A stretch of DNA of 40,331 nucleotides from Bradyrhizobium guangdongense (GCF_006483445.1 NZ_PPPT01000013.1:1-40331); one strand, 5' to 3'. Numbered from the stretch's first letter, positions 19,294-29,481 are shown. Notes: generated from the sequence alone by a model not told the origin. Numbers and translations are program-made.

Positions 19294-19716
19294 ATGTACG
19301 AGTGGATCAAGGCGGTGCACGTGATTGCCGTCATCTCCTGGATGGCGGGAATGCTCTATCTGCCGCGGCTGTTCGTCTACCACTGCGAGGCCGAGATCGG
19401 CTCAAAGCAGTCCGAGACCTTCAAGGTCATGGAGTGGCGGCTGCTCAAGGCGATCATCAACCCCGCGATGATCGTCACCTGGCTCGCCGGGCTCTATCTC
19501 GCATGGTCCGGCCATTGGTTCTCGTCGCCTTGGTTGCACGTAAAACTGGCACTGGTGCTGGCGCTCTCCGCGGTCCACGGTTTTTTTTCCCGCTGGGTGA
19601 AGGATTTCAAAGCTGACCGGCGCCCGCGGAGCCAGAAATTCTATCGCATTATCAACGAGGTGCCGACCGTCCTGATGATTCTCATCGTCATCATGGTGAT
19701 CGTGAAGCCGTTCTAG
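19294..19716 (+). CDS. hemJ: Protoporphyrinogen IX oxidase HemJ
   Basis: HemJ is the membrane-bound, haem-containing protoporphyrinogen oxidase used by most alphaproteobacteria in place of HemG or HemY. The 140 residues form four membrane helices. The family opening WIKAVHVIAVISWMAGMLYLPRLFVYH includes the conserved His residues thought to bind haem, and VKLALVLALSAVHGFF and NEVPTVLMILIVIMVI complete the pattern. The ATG has an AGAGG site upstream. It is the first gene to the right of the candidate origin; hemE and hemH, often in this neighbourhood, are absent here. Confidence 0.95.
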   Translation: MYEWIKAVHVIAVISWMAGMLYLPRLFVYHCEAEIGSKQSETFKVMEWRLLKAIINPAMIVTWLAGLYLAWSGHWFSSPWLHVKLALVLALSAVHGFFSRWVKDFKADRRPRSQKFYRIINEVPTVLMILIVIMVIVKPF

Positions 19717-19813
19717 GCAATGAACGTGATCGCCCGCTCAGTGCTTCGCCTTGCGCTGCGAGAAGCGATTTTCTATATTGGCGGCATCCCACCCAACGCA
19801 GGCGGATGTGGTT

Positions 19814-19964
19814 GTGTCCGAGCTTTTCACAGCCGGACACCGCATCAGGTTTGAAGCCCCACCGGCACTCACCTTGCTAGACCTGCGGACCTTACCTGCT
19901 CGCGTCCGCATTTCTCAGGCCACCTCGCACCCCCTTCCCAAGGTTACCCCACAGGACCACCCCA
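19814..19964 (+). promoter_or_regulatory. rho leader: hairpin followed by C-rich, G-poor tract
   Basis: A hairpin at 19814-19840 pairs GTGTCCG with CGGACAC, extended by GCT/AGC with one bulged A. From about 19857 to the rho start, I count roughly 52 C to 18 G in about 107 bases. This is the composition of a Rho-utilisation (rut) region. E. coli rho is autoregulated by termination in its leader; the same is inferred here. Confidence 0.45.
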
Positions 19965-21230
19965 ATGCGGGAAATCAAACTCCAAGACCTTAAATCCAAG
20001 ACGCCGGCCGAGCTCGTCTCGTTCGCCGAAGAGAAAGGGGTCGAGAACGCCAGCACACTGCGCAAACAGGAGCTGCTGTTCGCCATCCTCAAGCAGCTTT
20101 CGATTCAGGAAACTGACATCGTCGGCGAAGGCGTCGTTGAGGTTCTCTCCGACGGCTTTGGCTTTCTCCGTTCGCCCGACGCCAACTATTTGCCCGGCCC
20201 TGACGACATCTACGTTTCGCCGTCGCAAATCCGCCGTTTCGGCCTGCGCACCGGCGACACCATCGAAGGCCACATCCGCAGCCCGAAAGAGGGCGAGCGA
20301 TACTTTGCGCTGCTCAAGGTCAACACGCTGAATTTCGAGGACCCGGAAAAGGCCAAGCACAAGGTCAATTTCGACAACCTCACGCCGCTATTTCCCAATC
20401 AGCGCTTCCGCATGGAAATCGACGACCCGACGCGAAAAGACCTTTCTGCAAGGGTGATCGACATCGTCGCGCCGATCGGCAAGGGCCAGCGCGCGCTGAT
20501 CGTCGCGCCGCCACGCACCGGCAAGACGGTGCTGATGCAGAACATCGCGCATTCGATCACCGCGAATCACCCGGACTGCTACCTGATCGTGCTGCTGATC
20601 GACGAACGTCCGGAAGAAGTCACGGACATGCAGCGCTCGGTGAAGGGCGAGGTCGTGTCCTCGACCTTCGACGAGCCGGCGGTGCGCCACGTCCAGGTCG
20701 CCGAGATGGTGATCGAGAAAGCCAAGCGTCTGGTCGAGCATGGCCGCGACGTCGTCATCCTGCTCGATTCGATCACGCGCCTGGGCCGCGCCTACAACAC
20801 CGTGGTGCCGTCATCCGGCAAGGTGCTGACCGGCGGTGTCGATGCCAACGCGCTGCAGCGTCCAAAACGCTTCTTCGGTGCCGCCCGCAACATCGAGGAG
20901 GGCGGCTCGCTGACGATCATCGCCACCGCGCTGGTCGATACCGGCAGCCGTATGGACGAAGTCATCTTCGAAGAGTTCAAGGGCACCGGTAACTCCGAAC
21001 TGATCCTGGACCGCAAGGTCTCGGACAAGCGGACCTTCCCGGCCATCGACATCTCGCGCTCCGGCACCCGCAAGGAGGAGCTCATCACCGATCCGCAGGT
21101 GCTGAAGAAGATGTACGTGCTCCGCCGCATCCTGAACCCGATGGGCACCATGGACGCGATCGACTTCCTGCTCGACAAGCTGCGCTCGACCAAGAGCAAT
21201 TCGGAGTTCTTCGATTCGATGAACACCTGA
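19965..21230 (+). CDS. rho: Transcription termination factor Rho
   Basis: Rho is the hexameric RNA-dependent ATPase that ends transcription at C-rich RNA. The 421 residues have the N-terminal helical domain ([18 protein letters not shown]), the cold-shock-like primary RNA-binding domain (about 52-120, with [22 protein letters not shown]), Walker A in [11 protein letters not shown], Walker B in [16 protein letters not shown], and the Q/R-loop region [11 protein letters not shown]. The C-terminus is of normal length. An intrinsic terminator lies 22 bp after the stop. Confidence 0.99.
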   Translation: MREIKLQDLKSKTPAELVSFAEEKGVENASTLRKQELLFAILKQLSIQETDIVGEGVVEVLSDGFGFLRSPDANYLPGPDDIYVSPSQIRRFGLRTGDTIEGHIRSPKEGERYFALLKVNTLNFEDPEKAKHKVNFDNLTPLFPNQRFRMEIDDPTRKDLSARVIDIVAPIGKGQRALIVAPPRTGKTVLMQNIAHSITANHPDCYLIVLLIDERPEEVTDMQRSVKGEVVSSTFDEPAVRHVQVAEMVIEKAKRLVEHGRDVVILLDSITRLGRAYNTVVPSSGKVLTGGVDANALQRPKRFFGAARNIEEGGSLTIIATALVDTGSRMDEVIFEEFKGTGNSELILDRKVSDKRTFPAIDISRSGTRKEELITDPQVLKKMYVLRRILNPMGTMDAIDFLLDKLRSTKSNSEFFDSMNT

Positions 21231-21546
21231 GTTTGCTGCAGCAGAGTTTGCGAAGGGCGCCTTTGGCGCCCTTTTGCTTTTGCTGCACTCTTGCTGCGGA
21301 ATTGTTGCAGCCATGACCGAAACACCGGCTGGTCCTATCTCTCAATTAAGTATTTGGTTTATTTAACTATTATTTCTTCTTGCGAGGGCGGGCCGGACAG
21401 CCGCAGGATTTTTGCTGCAGGAATGCTGCATGATATGTTGCGCCGCAATATCGGGCATTTGCTGCCCGCAGGGTTCGCTTCAAGCGGGTGGCATCGTCGC
21501 AATTCGGCGTTTGCGTTTTGACCCGGCGACGGACAAATAGGCCGCC
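21231..21546. other. 316-bp rho–mnmE intergenic region with repeated TTGCTGCA words
   Basis: After the rho terminator, this gap holds no gene. TTGCTGCA or close variants occur at 21233, 21279, 21291 (TTGCTGCG), 21302 (TTGTTGCA), 21412, 21424 (ATGCTGCA) and 21458 (TTGCTGCC). An AT-rich stretch at 21341-21380 lies in the middle and may contain the mnmE promoter. Confidence 0.55.
21253..21280 (+). terminator. Intrinsic terminator after rho
   Basis: Arms AAGGGCGCC (21253-21261) and GGCGCCCTT (21265-21273) form a perfect 9-bp stem with a TTT loop. It is followed by the T-rich tail TTGCTTTT. The position, 22 bp after the rho stop, fits. Confidence 0.85.
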
Positions 21547-22896
21547 ATGCATCCGAGGGACCAGACCATCTTTGCGCTGTCGTCGGGACGGCCGCCGAGC
21601 GCGATTGCGATCGTGCGGGTCTCGGGCCCGGCCGCGCGCGAGGTGCTGACCGCGCTCGCCGGCAAGGTCCCAGGGCCGCGCCAGGCCAGCCGGGTGACCC
21701 TGCGGGATGCGGCCGGCGAGCCGATCGACGATGCGGTCGTGCTGTGGTTTCCAGGACCTGGCAGCGCCACGGGTGAGGACGTTGCCGAATTCCACGTCCA
21801 TGGCGGCCGCGCGGTGCTGGCGGCGCTGCTGTCAGAGATTTCTGGTATTCAGAATATTCGCGCCGCCGAGCCCGGTGAGTTCACGCGGCGCGGATTCGAG
21901 AACGGCAAGCTCGACCTCACCGAGGCCGAGGGTCTCGACGACCTCATCCATGCCGACACCGACCGGCAGCGCCGCCAGGCTTTGCGCCAGTTGCAGGGAT
22001 TACTCGGCGACCGCGCGCGCGACTGGCGCGAACGAATCATCGAGGCGTCTGCACTGATCGAAGCCGGCATCGATTTCTCCGACGAAGGCGACGTGCCGCT
22101 GGAATTGCAGGCGCCGGCGTTGAAGGCGATTGAGGCGCTGCACGACGAAATCGCAAAAGTGCTTGCAGCGCAGGGCAAAGCTGAACGCCTGCGAGATGGA
22201 CTCGTCGTCGCCATCGCCGGCCCGCCGAACGTCGGCAAGTCGACGTTGATCAATCAGCTCGCGCGTCGTGACGTCGCGATCGTCTCGCCGCACGCCGGCA
22301 CGACGCGCGATGTGATCGAGGTGCAGCTCGATCTCGACGGCTATCCCGTCACCGTCATCGACACCGCTGGCATTCGTGAGACGGACGATCCCGTCGAGCA
22401 GGAAGGCGTGCGCCGTGCGCTTGCGCGTGCGGATGAGGCGGATCTCGTGCTGTGGCTTTCCGACGGGGGCGACGGCGAGGCAAAATCCGCTGGAGCGGCG
22501 CCGGTGTGGATTGTGCGAAACAAGATCGACCTCGCTTCGGAAGACTTGAGTCCGCCGGGAGGGAAGGCTATGGCCCCGGACGGTGGCGCCAGGATCTTTG
22601 CGATCTCGGCGCAGCGCGGCGACGGACTGCCTGACCTGATCGAGGCCCTGGTCGAGTTCGCCGGCGCATTCTTCGGGGCAAGCGAAGGCGCGCTCGTCAC
22701 CCGCGCCCGCCAGCGGGAGCTGTTGCGGCAGACCGCCGCCTCCCTGAAGCGGAGCATGGAACTTCTCGGCCAAGGCGAGGAACTCGCCGCCGAGGAACTC
22801 CGGGCGGCGGCCTATGCCTTGGGTCGGCTGCTTGGCCGGGTGGACGTCGAGGACGTCCTTGGGGCCATCTTCCAGAAATTCTGCATCGGAAAGTAA
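21547..22896 (+). CDS. mnmE: tRNA uridine-5-carboxymethylaminomethyl(34) synthesis GTPase MnmE
   Basis: MnmE (TrmE) and MnmG together modify U34 in the wobble position of certain tRNAs. The 449 residues have the N-terminal tetrahydrofolate-binding domain ([22 protein letters not shown]), a helical domain, and an inserted G domain with G1 at 225-232 (GPPNVGKS), G3 DTAG and G4 NKID. The C-terminus ends in FCIGK, the catalytic CxGK motif. Its partner mnmG begins 203 bp downstream, with two parS sites between. Confidence 0.98.
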   Translation: MHPRDQTIFALSSGRPPSAIAIVRVSGPAAREVLTALAGKVPGPRQASRVTLRDAAGEPIDDAVVLWFPGPGSATGEDVAEFHVHGGRAVLAALLSEISGIQNIRAAEPGEFTRRGFENGKLDLTEAEGLDDLIHADTDRQRRQALRQLQGLLGDRARDWRERIIEASALIEAGIDFSDEGDVPLELQAPALKAIEALHDEIAKVLAAQGKAERLRDGLVVAIAGPPNVGKSTLINQLARRDVAIVSPHAGTTRDVIEVQLDLDGYPVTVIDTAGIRETDDPVEQEGVRRALARADEADLVLWLSDGGDGEAKSAGAAPVWIVRNKIDLASEDLSPPGGKAMAPDGGARIFAISAQRGDGLPDLIEALVEFAGAFFGASEGALVTRARQRELLRQTAASLKRSMELLGQGEELAAEELRAAAYALGRLLGRVDVEDVLGAIFQKFCIGK

Positions 22897-22899
22897 GAC

Positions 22900-22920
22900 T
22901 AGTTCTACATTGTAGAACTA
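22900..22920. terminator. Palindrome after mnmE, possible weak terminator or operator
   Basis: TAGTTCTACA and TGTAGAACTA flank a single T, giving a 21-bp palindrome four bases after the mnmE stop codon. As RNA it would fold to an 8-bp stem with loop CATTG, followed by TTTCTTGTT. The stem is AT-rich, so an operator is equally possible. Confidence 0.4.
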
Positions 22921-22941
22921 TTTCTTGTTCCGCTCTTTCGT

Positions 22942-22957
22942 TGTTTCACGTGAAACA
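22942..22957. other. parS: parS site 1
   Basis: TGTTTCACGTGAAACA, a perfect 16-bp palindrome identical to the near-universal ParB-binding consensus. It lies between mnmE and mnmG, 2.8 kb from parA. Confidence 0.97.
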
Positions 22958-23029
22958 GAAGGAGGAGGAGGAGCCCTCCTACTGTGCATGGGGTTGTTTT
23001 CCGCGTCTTGTCCGACGCACCTGTTGCCT

Positions 23030-23045
23030 TGTTTCACGTGAAACA
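23030..23045. other. parS: parS site 2
   Basis: A second perfect TGTTTCACGTGAAACA, 88 bp from site 1 and 55 bp upstream of the mnmG start. Confidence 0.97.
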
Positions 23046-23099
23046 TCTGCCCGACTTTCCGCTTCCGACCTTCCCCGCTCTGGGCTAAAAGTCCGCGCT

Positions 23100-24983
<1,884 letters not shown>

Positions 24984-24984
24984 G

Positions 24985-24998
24985 GTTTCACGTGAAAC
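24985..24998. other. parS: parS site 3
   Basis: Core GTTTCACGTGAAAC is intact; the outermost base pair of the 16-mer is G/A instead of T/A. It starts one base after the mnmG stop. Confidence 0.93.
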
Positions 24999-25087
24999 AG
25001 CGCGGACCCGGCAAAGAGAGATCCGATTCACGGAGATCTGGCGCGAGCGAGAGGGCGGTGAAGTCGCCCGCAGCTCAAGGTCGGCCA

Positions 25088-25729
25088 TTGGACCAGGACA
25101 TCGCCGCGGACAAGTTCGCCGCGCTCAAACTCGCGCCGGTTTCACGTGAAACGGAAGCACGGCTCGATCGCTACGTTGCACTTCTGCTCGAATGGCAAGC
25201 CAAGACCAACCTCGTCGCGCCTTCGACACTGCCGCATCTCTGGACCCGACACATCGCCGATTCGCTTCAGCTCGTCTCACTCGCCCCCGGCGCAAAACGC
25301 TGGGCCGATCTTGGCAGCGGCGGCGGTTTTCCCGGCGTGGTCCTGGCCTGCGTCATGGCCGAGGTGCCGGGCGCCAGCGTCCATCTGGTGGAGCGAATCG
25401 CAAAGAAGGCCGCCTTCCTGCGCGAAGCGATCCGTGTCACCGCGTCGCCAGGAGTCGTACATCTCGCTGAGATCGGGGATAATGTGGATAGAATCACCGG
25501 CCCCGTCGATTGCGTCACCGCACGCGCGCTGGCTCCGCTACATCAACTGATCGGCTTCGCGGAGCCGCTGATGCGCGGTGGTGCAAAAGCGCTATTCCCG
25601 AAGGGTCAAGATGTAGAGGCTGAATTGACCGAAGCCGCTAAATATTGGAATATTCAGTCTCAACTCCACCAAAGCCGGACGGGTGACGGCTGGATCGTGG
25701 AGCTCGCCACGGCCACGCGCCGCGGCTGA
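25088..25729 (+). CDS. rsmG: 16S rRNA (guanine(527)-N(7))-methyltransferase RsmG
   Basis: RsmG (GidB) methylates N7 of G527 in 16S rRNA using S-adenosylmethionine; loss causes low-level streptomycin resistance in several species. From the TTG at 25088, preceded by AAGG at good spacing, the product is 213 residues, close to the family norm. The SAM-binding motif is ADLGSGGGFPG (73-83); ALLLEWQAKTNLV and TRHIADSLQL are upstream marks. GTG codons at 24992 (within parS 3) and 25058 are alternative starts. A parS site lies inside the coding region and encodes VSRET (residues 18-22). Confidence 0.95.
   Translation: MDQDIAADKFAALKLAPVSRETEARLDRYVALLLEWQAKTNLVAPSTLPHLWTRHIADSLQLVSLAPGAKRWADLGSGGGFPGVVLACVMAEVPGASVHLVERIAKKAAFLREAIRVTASPGVVHLAEIGDNVDRITGPVDCVTARALAPLHQLIGFAEPLMRGGAKALFPKGQDVEAELTEAAKYWNIQSQLHQSRTGDGWIVELATATRRG
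25139..25152. other. parS: parS site 4, inside rsmG
   Basis: Core GTTTCACGTGAAAC intact; the 16-mer ends are G and G. The site is read in frame as Val-Ser-Arg-Glu-Thr of RsmG. Confidence 0.92.
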
Positions 25730-25757
25730 GGCGTCAAGGGGTGAGTGGGGACCAGGC

Positions 25758-26612
25758 ATGGCCGTGATCGACGAACCGCAGCAAGAACAGACGGATACGG
25801 TCCTGCCGGGCCATCCGCGCATCCTGGCGCTCGCGAATCAGAAGGGTGGTGTGGGAAAGACAACCACGGCGATCAATCTAGGCACGGCACTCGCGGCGAT
25901 TGGCGAGCGCGTCCTGATTGTCGATCTCGATCCCCAGGGCAACGCATCGACCGGCCTCGGCATCGATCGCCGCAACCGGAGCTGCTCGACCTATGACGTG
26001 CTGGTCGGCGAAGCCGCCTTGCGCGAAGCGGTCGTCGCGACCGCGGTGCCGCGGTTGCACATCGCGCCCTCAACCATGGACCTTTCAGGTCTGGAGCTCG
26101 AGCTCGGCACCACGCCCGGTCGCGCCTTCAAGCTGCGCGACGCGATTGCCTCGCTCAACAACAACGTCTCGCCGGACTCCGACTACACATACGTGCTGAT
26201 CGACTGTCCGCCCTCGCTCAATCTGCTGACGGTGAATGCGATGGCCGCGTCGGATGCGATCCTCGTGCCGTTGCAGTGTGAATTCTTCGCGCTCGAAGGT
26301 CTGTCGCAACTGTTGCAGACGGTCGAGCAGGTGCGTTCGACGCTCAATCCGAACCTGTCGATCCACGGCATCGTGCTGACCATGTTCGACTCGCGCAACA
26401 ACCTCTCGAACCAAGTCGTCGCCGACGTCCGCCAGTTCATGGGCGAGAAGGTCTACAAGACCATGATCCCGCGCAACGTGCGCATCTCCGAGGCGCCGTC
26501 TTACGGCAAGCCGGTGCTGGTCTACGATCTCAAATGCGTCGGCAGCGAAGCCTATTTGCGGCTCGCCACCGAAGTGATCCAGCGCGAGCGCGAGCTGCGC
26601 ACGACGCATTGA
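25758..26612 (+). CDS. parA: Chromosome-partitioning ATPase ParA
   Basis: ParA is the DNA-binding ATPase whose gradient pulls the ParB–parS complex to the new pole. The 284 residues have the deviant Walker A KGGVGKTT (29-36), Walker A' in LIVDLDPQGNASTGLG, and Walker B YVLIDCPPSLNLLTVNAM. I start at the ATG at 25758, 28 bp after rsmG. The upstream extension reads through the rsmG end and lacks family residues. parB follows on the same strand, but a repeat element separates the two. Confidence 0.98.
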   Translation: MAVIDEPQQEQTDTVLPGHPRILALANQKGGVGKTTTAINLGTALAAIGERVLIVDLDPQGNASTGLGIDRRNRSCSTYDVLVGEAALREAVVATAVPRLHIAPSTMDLSGLELELGTTPGRAFKLRDAIASLNNNVSPDSDYTYVLIDCPPSLNLLTVNAMAASDAILVPLQCEFFALEGLSQLLQTVEQVRSTLNPNLSIHGIVLTMFDSRNNLSNQVVADVRQFMGEKVYKTMIPRNVRISEAPSYGKPVLVYDLKCVGSEAYLRLATEVIQRERELRTTH

Positions 26613-26618
26613 CGGTGC

Positions 26619-26702
26619 CGTAGGGTGGGCAAAGGCTTCTTCGCCGTGCCCACCACCTCGCGCACATAACTGGTGGGCACGCTTCGCTTTGCCCACCCTA
26701 CG
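26619..26702. repeat. Interspersed palindromic repeat, family A, copy 2, between parA and parB
   Basis: Terminal inverted repeats CGTAGGGTGGGCAAAG (26619-26634) and its complement (26687-26702) match copy 1 at 2816-2944 exactly. Inner GTGCCCACCA/TGGTGGGCAC arms also pair. It begins 6 bp after the parA stop and is not coding. Confidence 0.88.
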
Positions 26703-26753
26703 ATTCGAAATTCAGTTCTGGAGTACTGCAGCGTGAATCCAAGGGAGCTGGCG

Positions 26754-27638
26754 ATGGCCGACGAAGCGCGTTCGCGACTGGGCCGGGGTCTTGCAAGTCT
26801 GATCGGCGATGTCGGCGGTGAGGCCGCGCATGTCGAGCGGCCGCGCGCGCAGCGCAAGGTGCCGATCGAATTCATCAAGCCCAATCCGCGCAACCCGCGC
26901 CGGACCTTTTCGGAAGTCGAGCTCAAGGAGCTTTCCGATTCGATCAGGCAGCATGGCGTGATCCAGCCGATCGTGGTGCGTCCGGTGAAGGGCGCGCAGG
27001 ACCGTTACGAGATCATCGCCGGCGAGCGGCGCTGGCGTGCGTCGCAGATCGCGGGCTTGCACGAAGTGCCGATCGTGCCGGTCGACATCAGCGACAGCGA
27101 CGCGCTGGAATTCGCGATCATCGAGAACGTGCAGCGCGAAGACCTCAACCCGATGGAAGAGGCGCAGGGCTATCACGCGCTCGCCAACGAGTTCAAACGC
27201 AGCCAGGAAGACATCGCAAAGGTCGTCGGCAAGAGCCGCAGCCATGTTGCCAACATGATGCGGCTGACGAAACTTCCCGCCGAAGTGCAGGCCTTCATCG
27301 CGACCGGTCAGTTGACGGCCGGCCATGCCCGCGCGCTGATCGGCGTGCCCGATCCGCTCGCCGCTGCCAATCGCATCGTCGAAGAGGGCCTCAACGTGCG
27401 CCAGGCCGAAGCGCTCGCGCATGAAGAAGGCGTGCCGGAGCGCAGACCACAGAAGGCGCGCGCAGGCGCCAAGGAAAAGGACCCTGATACGCTCGATCTC
27501 GAGAAGCGCGTCAGCGACGCGCTCGGGCTCAAGGTCGTCGTCAACCACCGCGATCCCGGCGGCAGCGTGCAGATCAGCTACCGCAACCTCGATCAGCTCG
27601 ACGAGGTGATGAAGCGGCTGGCGAAGGGTGTGCTGTAG
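26754..27638 (+). CDS. parB: Chromosome-partitioning protein ParB
   Basis: ParB loads at parS and spreads as a CTP-dependent clamp. The 294 residues have the N-terminal ParA-contact motif RLGRGLASLIGD (8-19), the CTP-binding patch AGERRWRA (89-96), the EFAIIENVQREDLNPMEEA segment, the parS-reading HTH (about 148-172, QEDIAKVVGKSRSHVANMMR), and a C-terminal dimerisation domain. The ATG at 26754 has an AAGGGAG site. The frame extends upstream through the repeat element to 26673; I reject that start. Four cognate parS sites lie 1.6-3.8 kb upstream. Confidence 0.98.
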   Translation: MADEARSRLGRGLASLIGDVGGEAAHVERPRAQRKVPIEFIKPNPRNPRRTFSEVELKELSDSIRQHGVIQPIVVRPVKGAQDRYEIIAGERRWRASQIAGLHEVPIVPVDISDSDALEFAIIENVQREDLNPMEEAQGYHALANEFKRSQEDIAKVVGKSRSHVANMMRLTKLPAEVQAFIATGQLTAGHARALIGVPDPLAAANRIVEEGLNVRQAEALAHEEGVPERRPQKARAGAKEKDPDTLDLEKRVSDALGLKVVVNHRDPGGSVQISYRNLDQLDEVMKRLAKGVL

Positions 27639-27645
27639 ATTCGGT

Positions 27646-27785
27646 GTCGTCCTGGCGAAAGCCAGGACCCATACCGCGTGATCTCTCGGTCTGCGGCAGT
27701 CGGAGTACCGGCGAAGAGAGGACGACAGCGGGTCGTCGCCAAACTCCTATCTGGGGTAATGGGTCCTGGCTTTCGCCAGGACGAC
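27646..27785. repeat. Family B repeat with perfect 27-bp terminal inverted repeat
   Basis: Bases 27646-27672 are the exact reverse complement of 27759-27785; each arm itself contains the GTCCTGGC-GAAA-GCCAGGAC hairpin. It lies between the convergent parB and holA genes and could act as a bidirectional RNA hairpin. The same arm occurs at 10911-10930. Confidence 0.9.
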
Positions 27786-27793
27786 GTCGGGGC

Positions 27794-28822
27794 TTAACCC
27801 CTTCGCTTCGCATTCGCGGCGATCGCTATCAGCGCGCGCTGGGCGATCGCGGCGGCCAGCGCTGGCTGCTTGCGGGTGTCGAGGGCTGCGGTGGCGAGCT
27901 GCTCGATGATGCCGGTCAGGCGTACAGCGCTGAAATTGCGCAGTGCCGTTTCGACCGCGCCCTTGCGCGAAAAATGCAGCCGCGGAAAGCCGCCATCGAG
28001 CACCGCGGAGATCGGCGTGCCCTCGGCGACAGCGAGCGCGGATTTGTGCAGCCATGCTGCCTGGCGCTGGGCCGCCGAGATGATGACGCCGGGGTAGGTA
28101 CCGGCAATCATCGCCTTTGCGAATTCGTTCTCGACGATGTCGGGCCGGCCTGCGAAGGCCCCATCGACGATCGGATCAAGCTTCAGCTCCGAGGCATCGG
28201 CGACGACGGCCATGACGTCGTCGAGCGTGATCTCGCCCTTGCCATGGGCGTAGAGCGTCAGCTTGCGCAGCTCATTGCGCGAGGCCTGGCGGTCGCCGCC
28301 GAGGAACGACATCAGGGCCGCGCGCGCATCCTGGGCGATGCGCAGGTTCGCGATCCTGAGCTCGTCGTCCATCAGCTTTGCCAGGTCGCGCTCGGTGTCG
28401 GGATAGCAGCCGATCGCCACAGCAGTCTTGGCGCGCTCGCAGGCTTTTCGCAGCGGCGATTCCGGACGCAGCTCGCCGGCCTCGATCACGATACGGCAAT
28501 CTCTGACGTTCATGTCGGCCAGTGTGTCGACGCCGCTGGCAAAACTGCGCGAGCCCGCGCGGATGCGAATGGCGCGGCGGCCGCCGAACATCGGGATCGT
28601 CATGGCCTCATCGACCAGGCGCGAAGGCTCGGCGGACAATTCGTCACCGTCGAGTTTCACGAGCGAGAAGGGGTCGTTGGGATCATCGACGGCGGAGGCG
28701 ATCAGCGCGTCGGCGCGCTCGCGCACCAGCCCCGCGTCAGGGCCGTAGAGCAGGATGATCGGGCGGCCAGCGTCAGGCCGGGCAAGGAAGGAATCGATCT
28801 CTTTTCCGCGAAGCGCGACCAT
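27794..28822 (-). CDS. holA: DNA polymerase III subunit delta
   Basis: HolA (δ) opens the β sliding clamp within the clamp loader. The 342-residue protein shows the degenerate AAA+ opening RPIILLYGPDAGLVRERADALI, the β-interacting region DEAMTIPMFGGRRAIRI, and the C-terminal collar domain with AAQRQAAWLHK. I start at the ATG at 28822. Another ATG at 28837 lies inside the repeat element and would add five residues. It is downstream of lptE and leuS on the same strand, the usual order leuS–lptE–holA in proteobacteria. Confidence 0.94.
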   Translation of the reverse strand: MVALRGKEIDSFLARPDAGRPIILLYGPDAGLVRERADALIASAVDDPNDPFSLVKLDGDELSAEPSRLVDEAMTIPMFGGRRAIRIRAGSRSFASGVDTLADMNVRDCRIVIEAGELRPESPLRKACERAKTAVAIGCYPDTERDLAKLMDDELRIANLRIAQDARAALMSFLGGDRQASRNELRKLTLYAHGKGEITLDDVMAVVADASELKLDPIVDGAFAGRPDIVENEFAKAMIAGTYPGVIISAAQRQAAWLHKSALAVAEGTPISAVLDGGFPRLHFSRKGAVETALRNFSAVRLTGIIEQLATAALDTRKQPALAAAIAQRALIAIAANAKRRG

Positions 28823-28831
28823 GGGCCCAAT

Positions 28832-28922
28832 CGTCATTCCGGGGCGCGCAACGCGCGAACCTGGAATCCAGAGGTTATGGATCGAGATTCCGGGTTCTCG
28901 CTTCGCGAGCCCCGGAATGACG
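28832..28922. repeat. Interspersed palindromic repeat, family C, between lptE and holA
   Basis: Terminal inverted repeat CGTCATTCCGGGG (28832-28844) and its complement (28910-28922), with an inner hairpin TTCTCGCTTCGCGAG-like segment. Related sequence ends the composite element at 10905-11055. It separates two genes that are otherwise in one operon. Confidence 0.85.
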
Positions 28923-28929
28923 GAGTGGT

Positions 28930-29481
28930 TCAGGTACCGGCGGTGAAGAACGAGGCCAGCCGGGTCGTGATGTTCTCGGCGATCTCGTTGGCCGCGCGGT
29001 CCTCGGCATCGCGATAGGCGCGGGTGCGGGCAAAGCGCTGGTAGGAGCCCGGCATGTCATAGGACAGGCGGGAGAAGGTCGTGCCCGTCATCACCGACTT
29101 GTTGGTCGCGATCTCGATCAGATTGTACTGGGCGTCGATGCCGAAATTCTCGCTGCTCGGCAGGCCCGTCGTGGCGTCGACGATCAGCGACTGGCGGCTG
29201 GTCGTGAAGCGCAGCACCAGGCGGTGGGTCGGCGGCATGCCGGTTGCCGTGCCGTAAAGCTTGAACGCCAGCGCATTGCGGACTTCCACCTGGACGCGGG
29301 CTTCGCGGGAGGCATTCGGCTTGTCGACCGGGGGAATCTCGACCCCCATCAGCTTCTCGCGCAGGCCGGGGGTGCCGTCGGTCCGTTCGGCATACATCGG
29401 CTGGAAGCAGCCGGCCGTCAGGGCTGCCAGGGCGGCGACCGCGACGAAACGGGCTGCAATGCGGATCCTAGCCGACAACAT
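28930..29481 (-). CDS. lptE: LPS-assembly lipoprotein LptE
   Basis: LptE plugs the LptD barrel that inserts lipopolysaccharide into the outer membrane. The 183 residues start with a basic signal peptide and lipobox LTAGC, with Cys25 as the lipidated residue. The mature part includes FQPMY and [34 protein letters not shown], typical of alphaproteobacterial LptE. Its ATG lies inside the last codons of leuS (14-bp overlap), so translation is coupled. Confidence 0.93.
   Translation of the reverse strand: MLSARIRIAARFVAVAALAALTAGCFQPMYAERTDGTPGLREKLMGVEIPPVDKPNASREARVQVEVRNALAFKLYGTATGMPPTHRLVLRFTTSRQSLIVDATTGLPSSENFGIDAQYNLIEIATNKSVMTGTTFSRLSYDMPGSYQRFARTRAYRDAEDRAANEIAENITTRLASFFTAGT

Noticed and set aside
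22941..23099. N-terminal extension of mnmG
   Set aside because: It is read through two parS palindromes and has no resemblance to MnmG; the family N-terminus begins at 23100.
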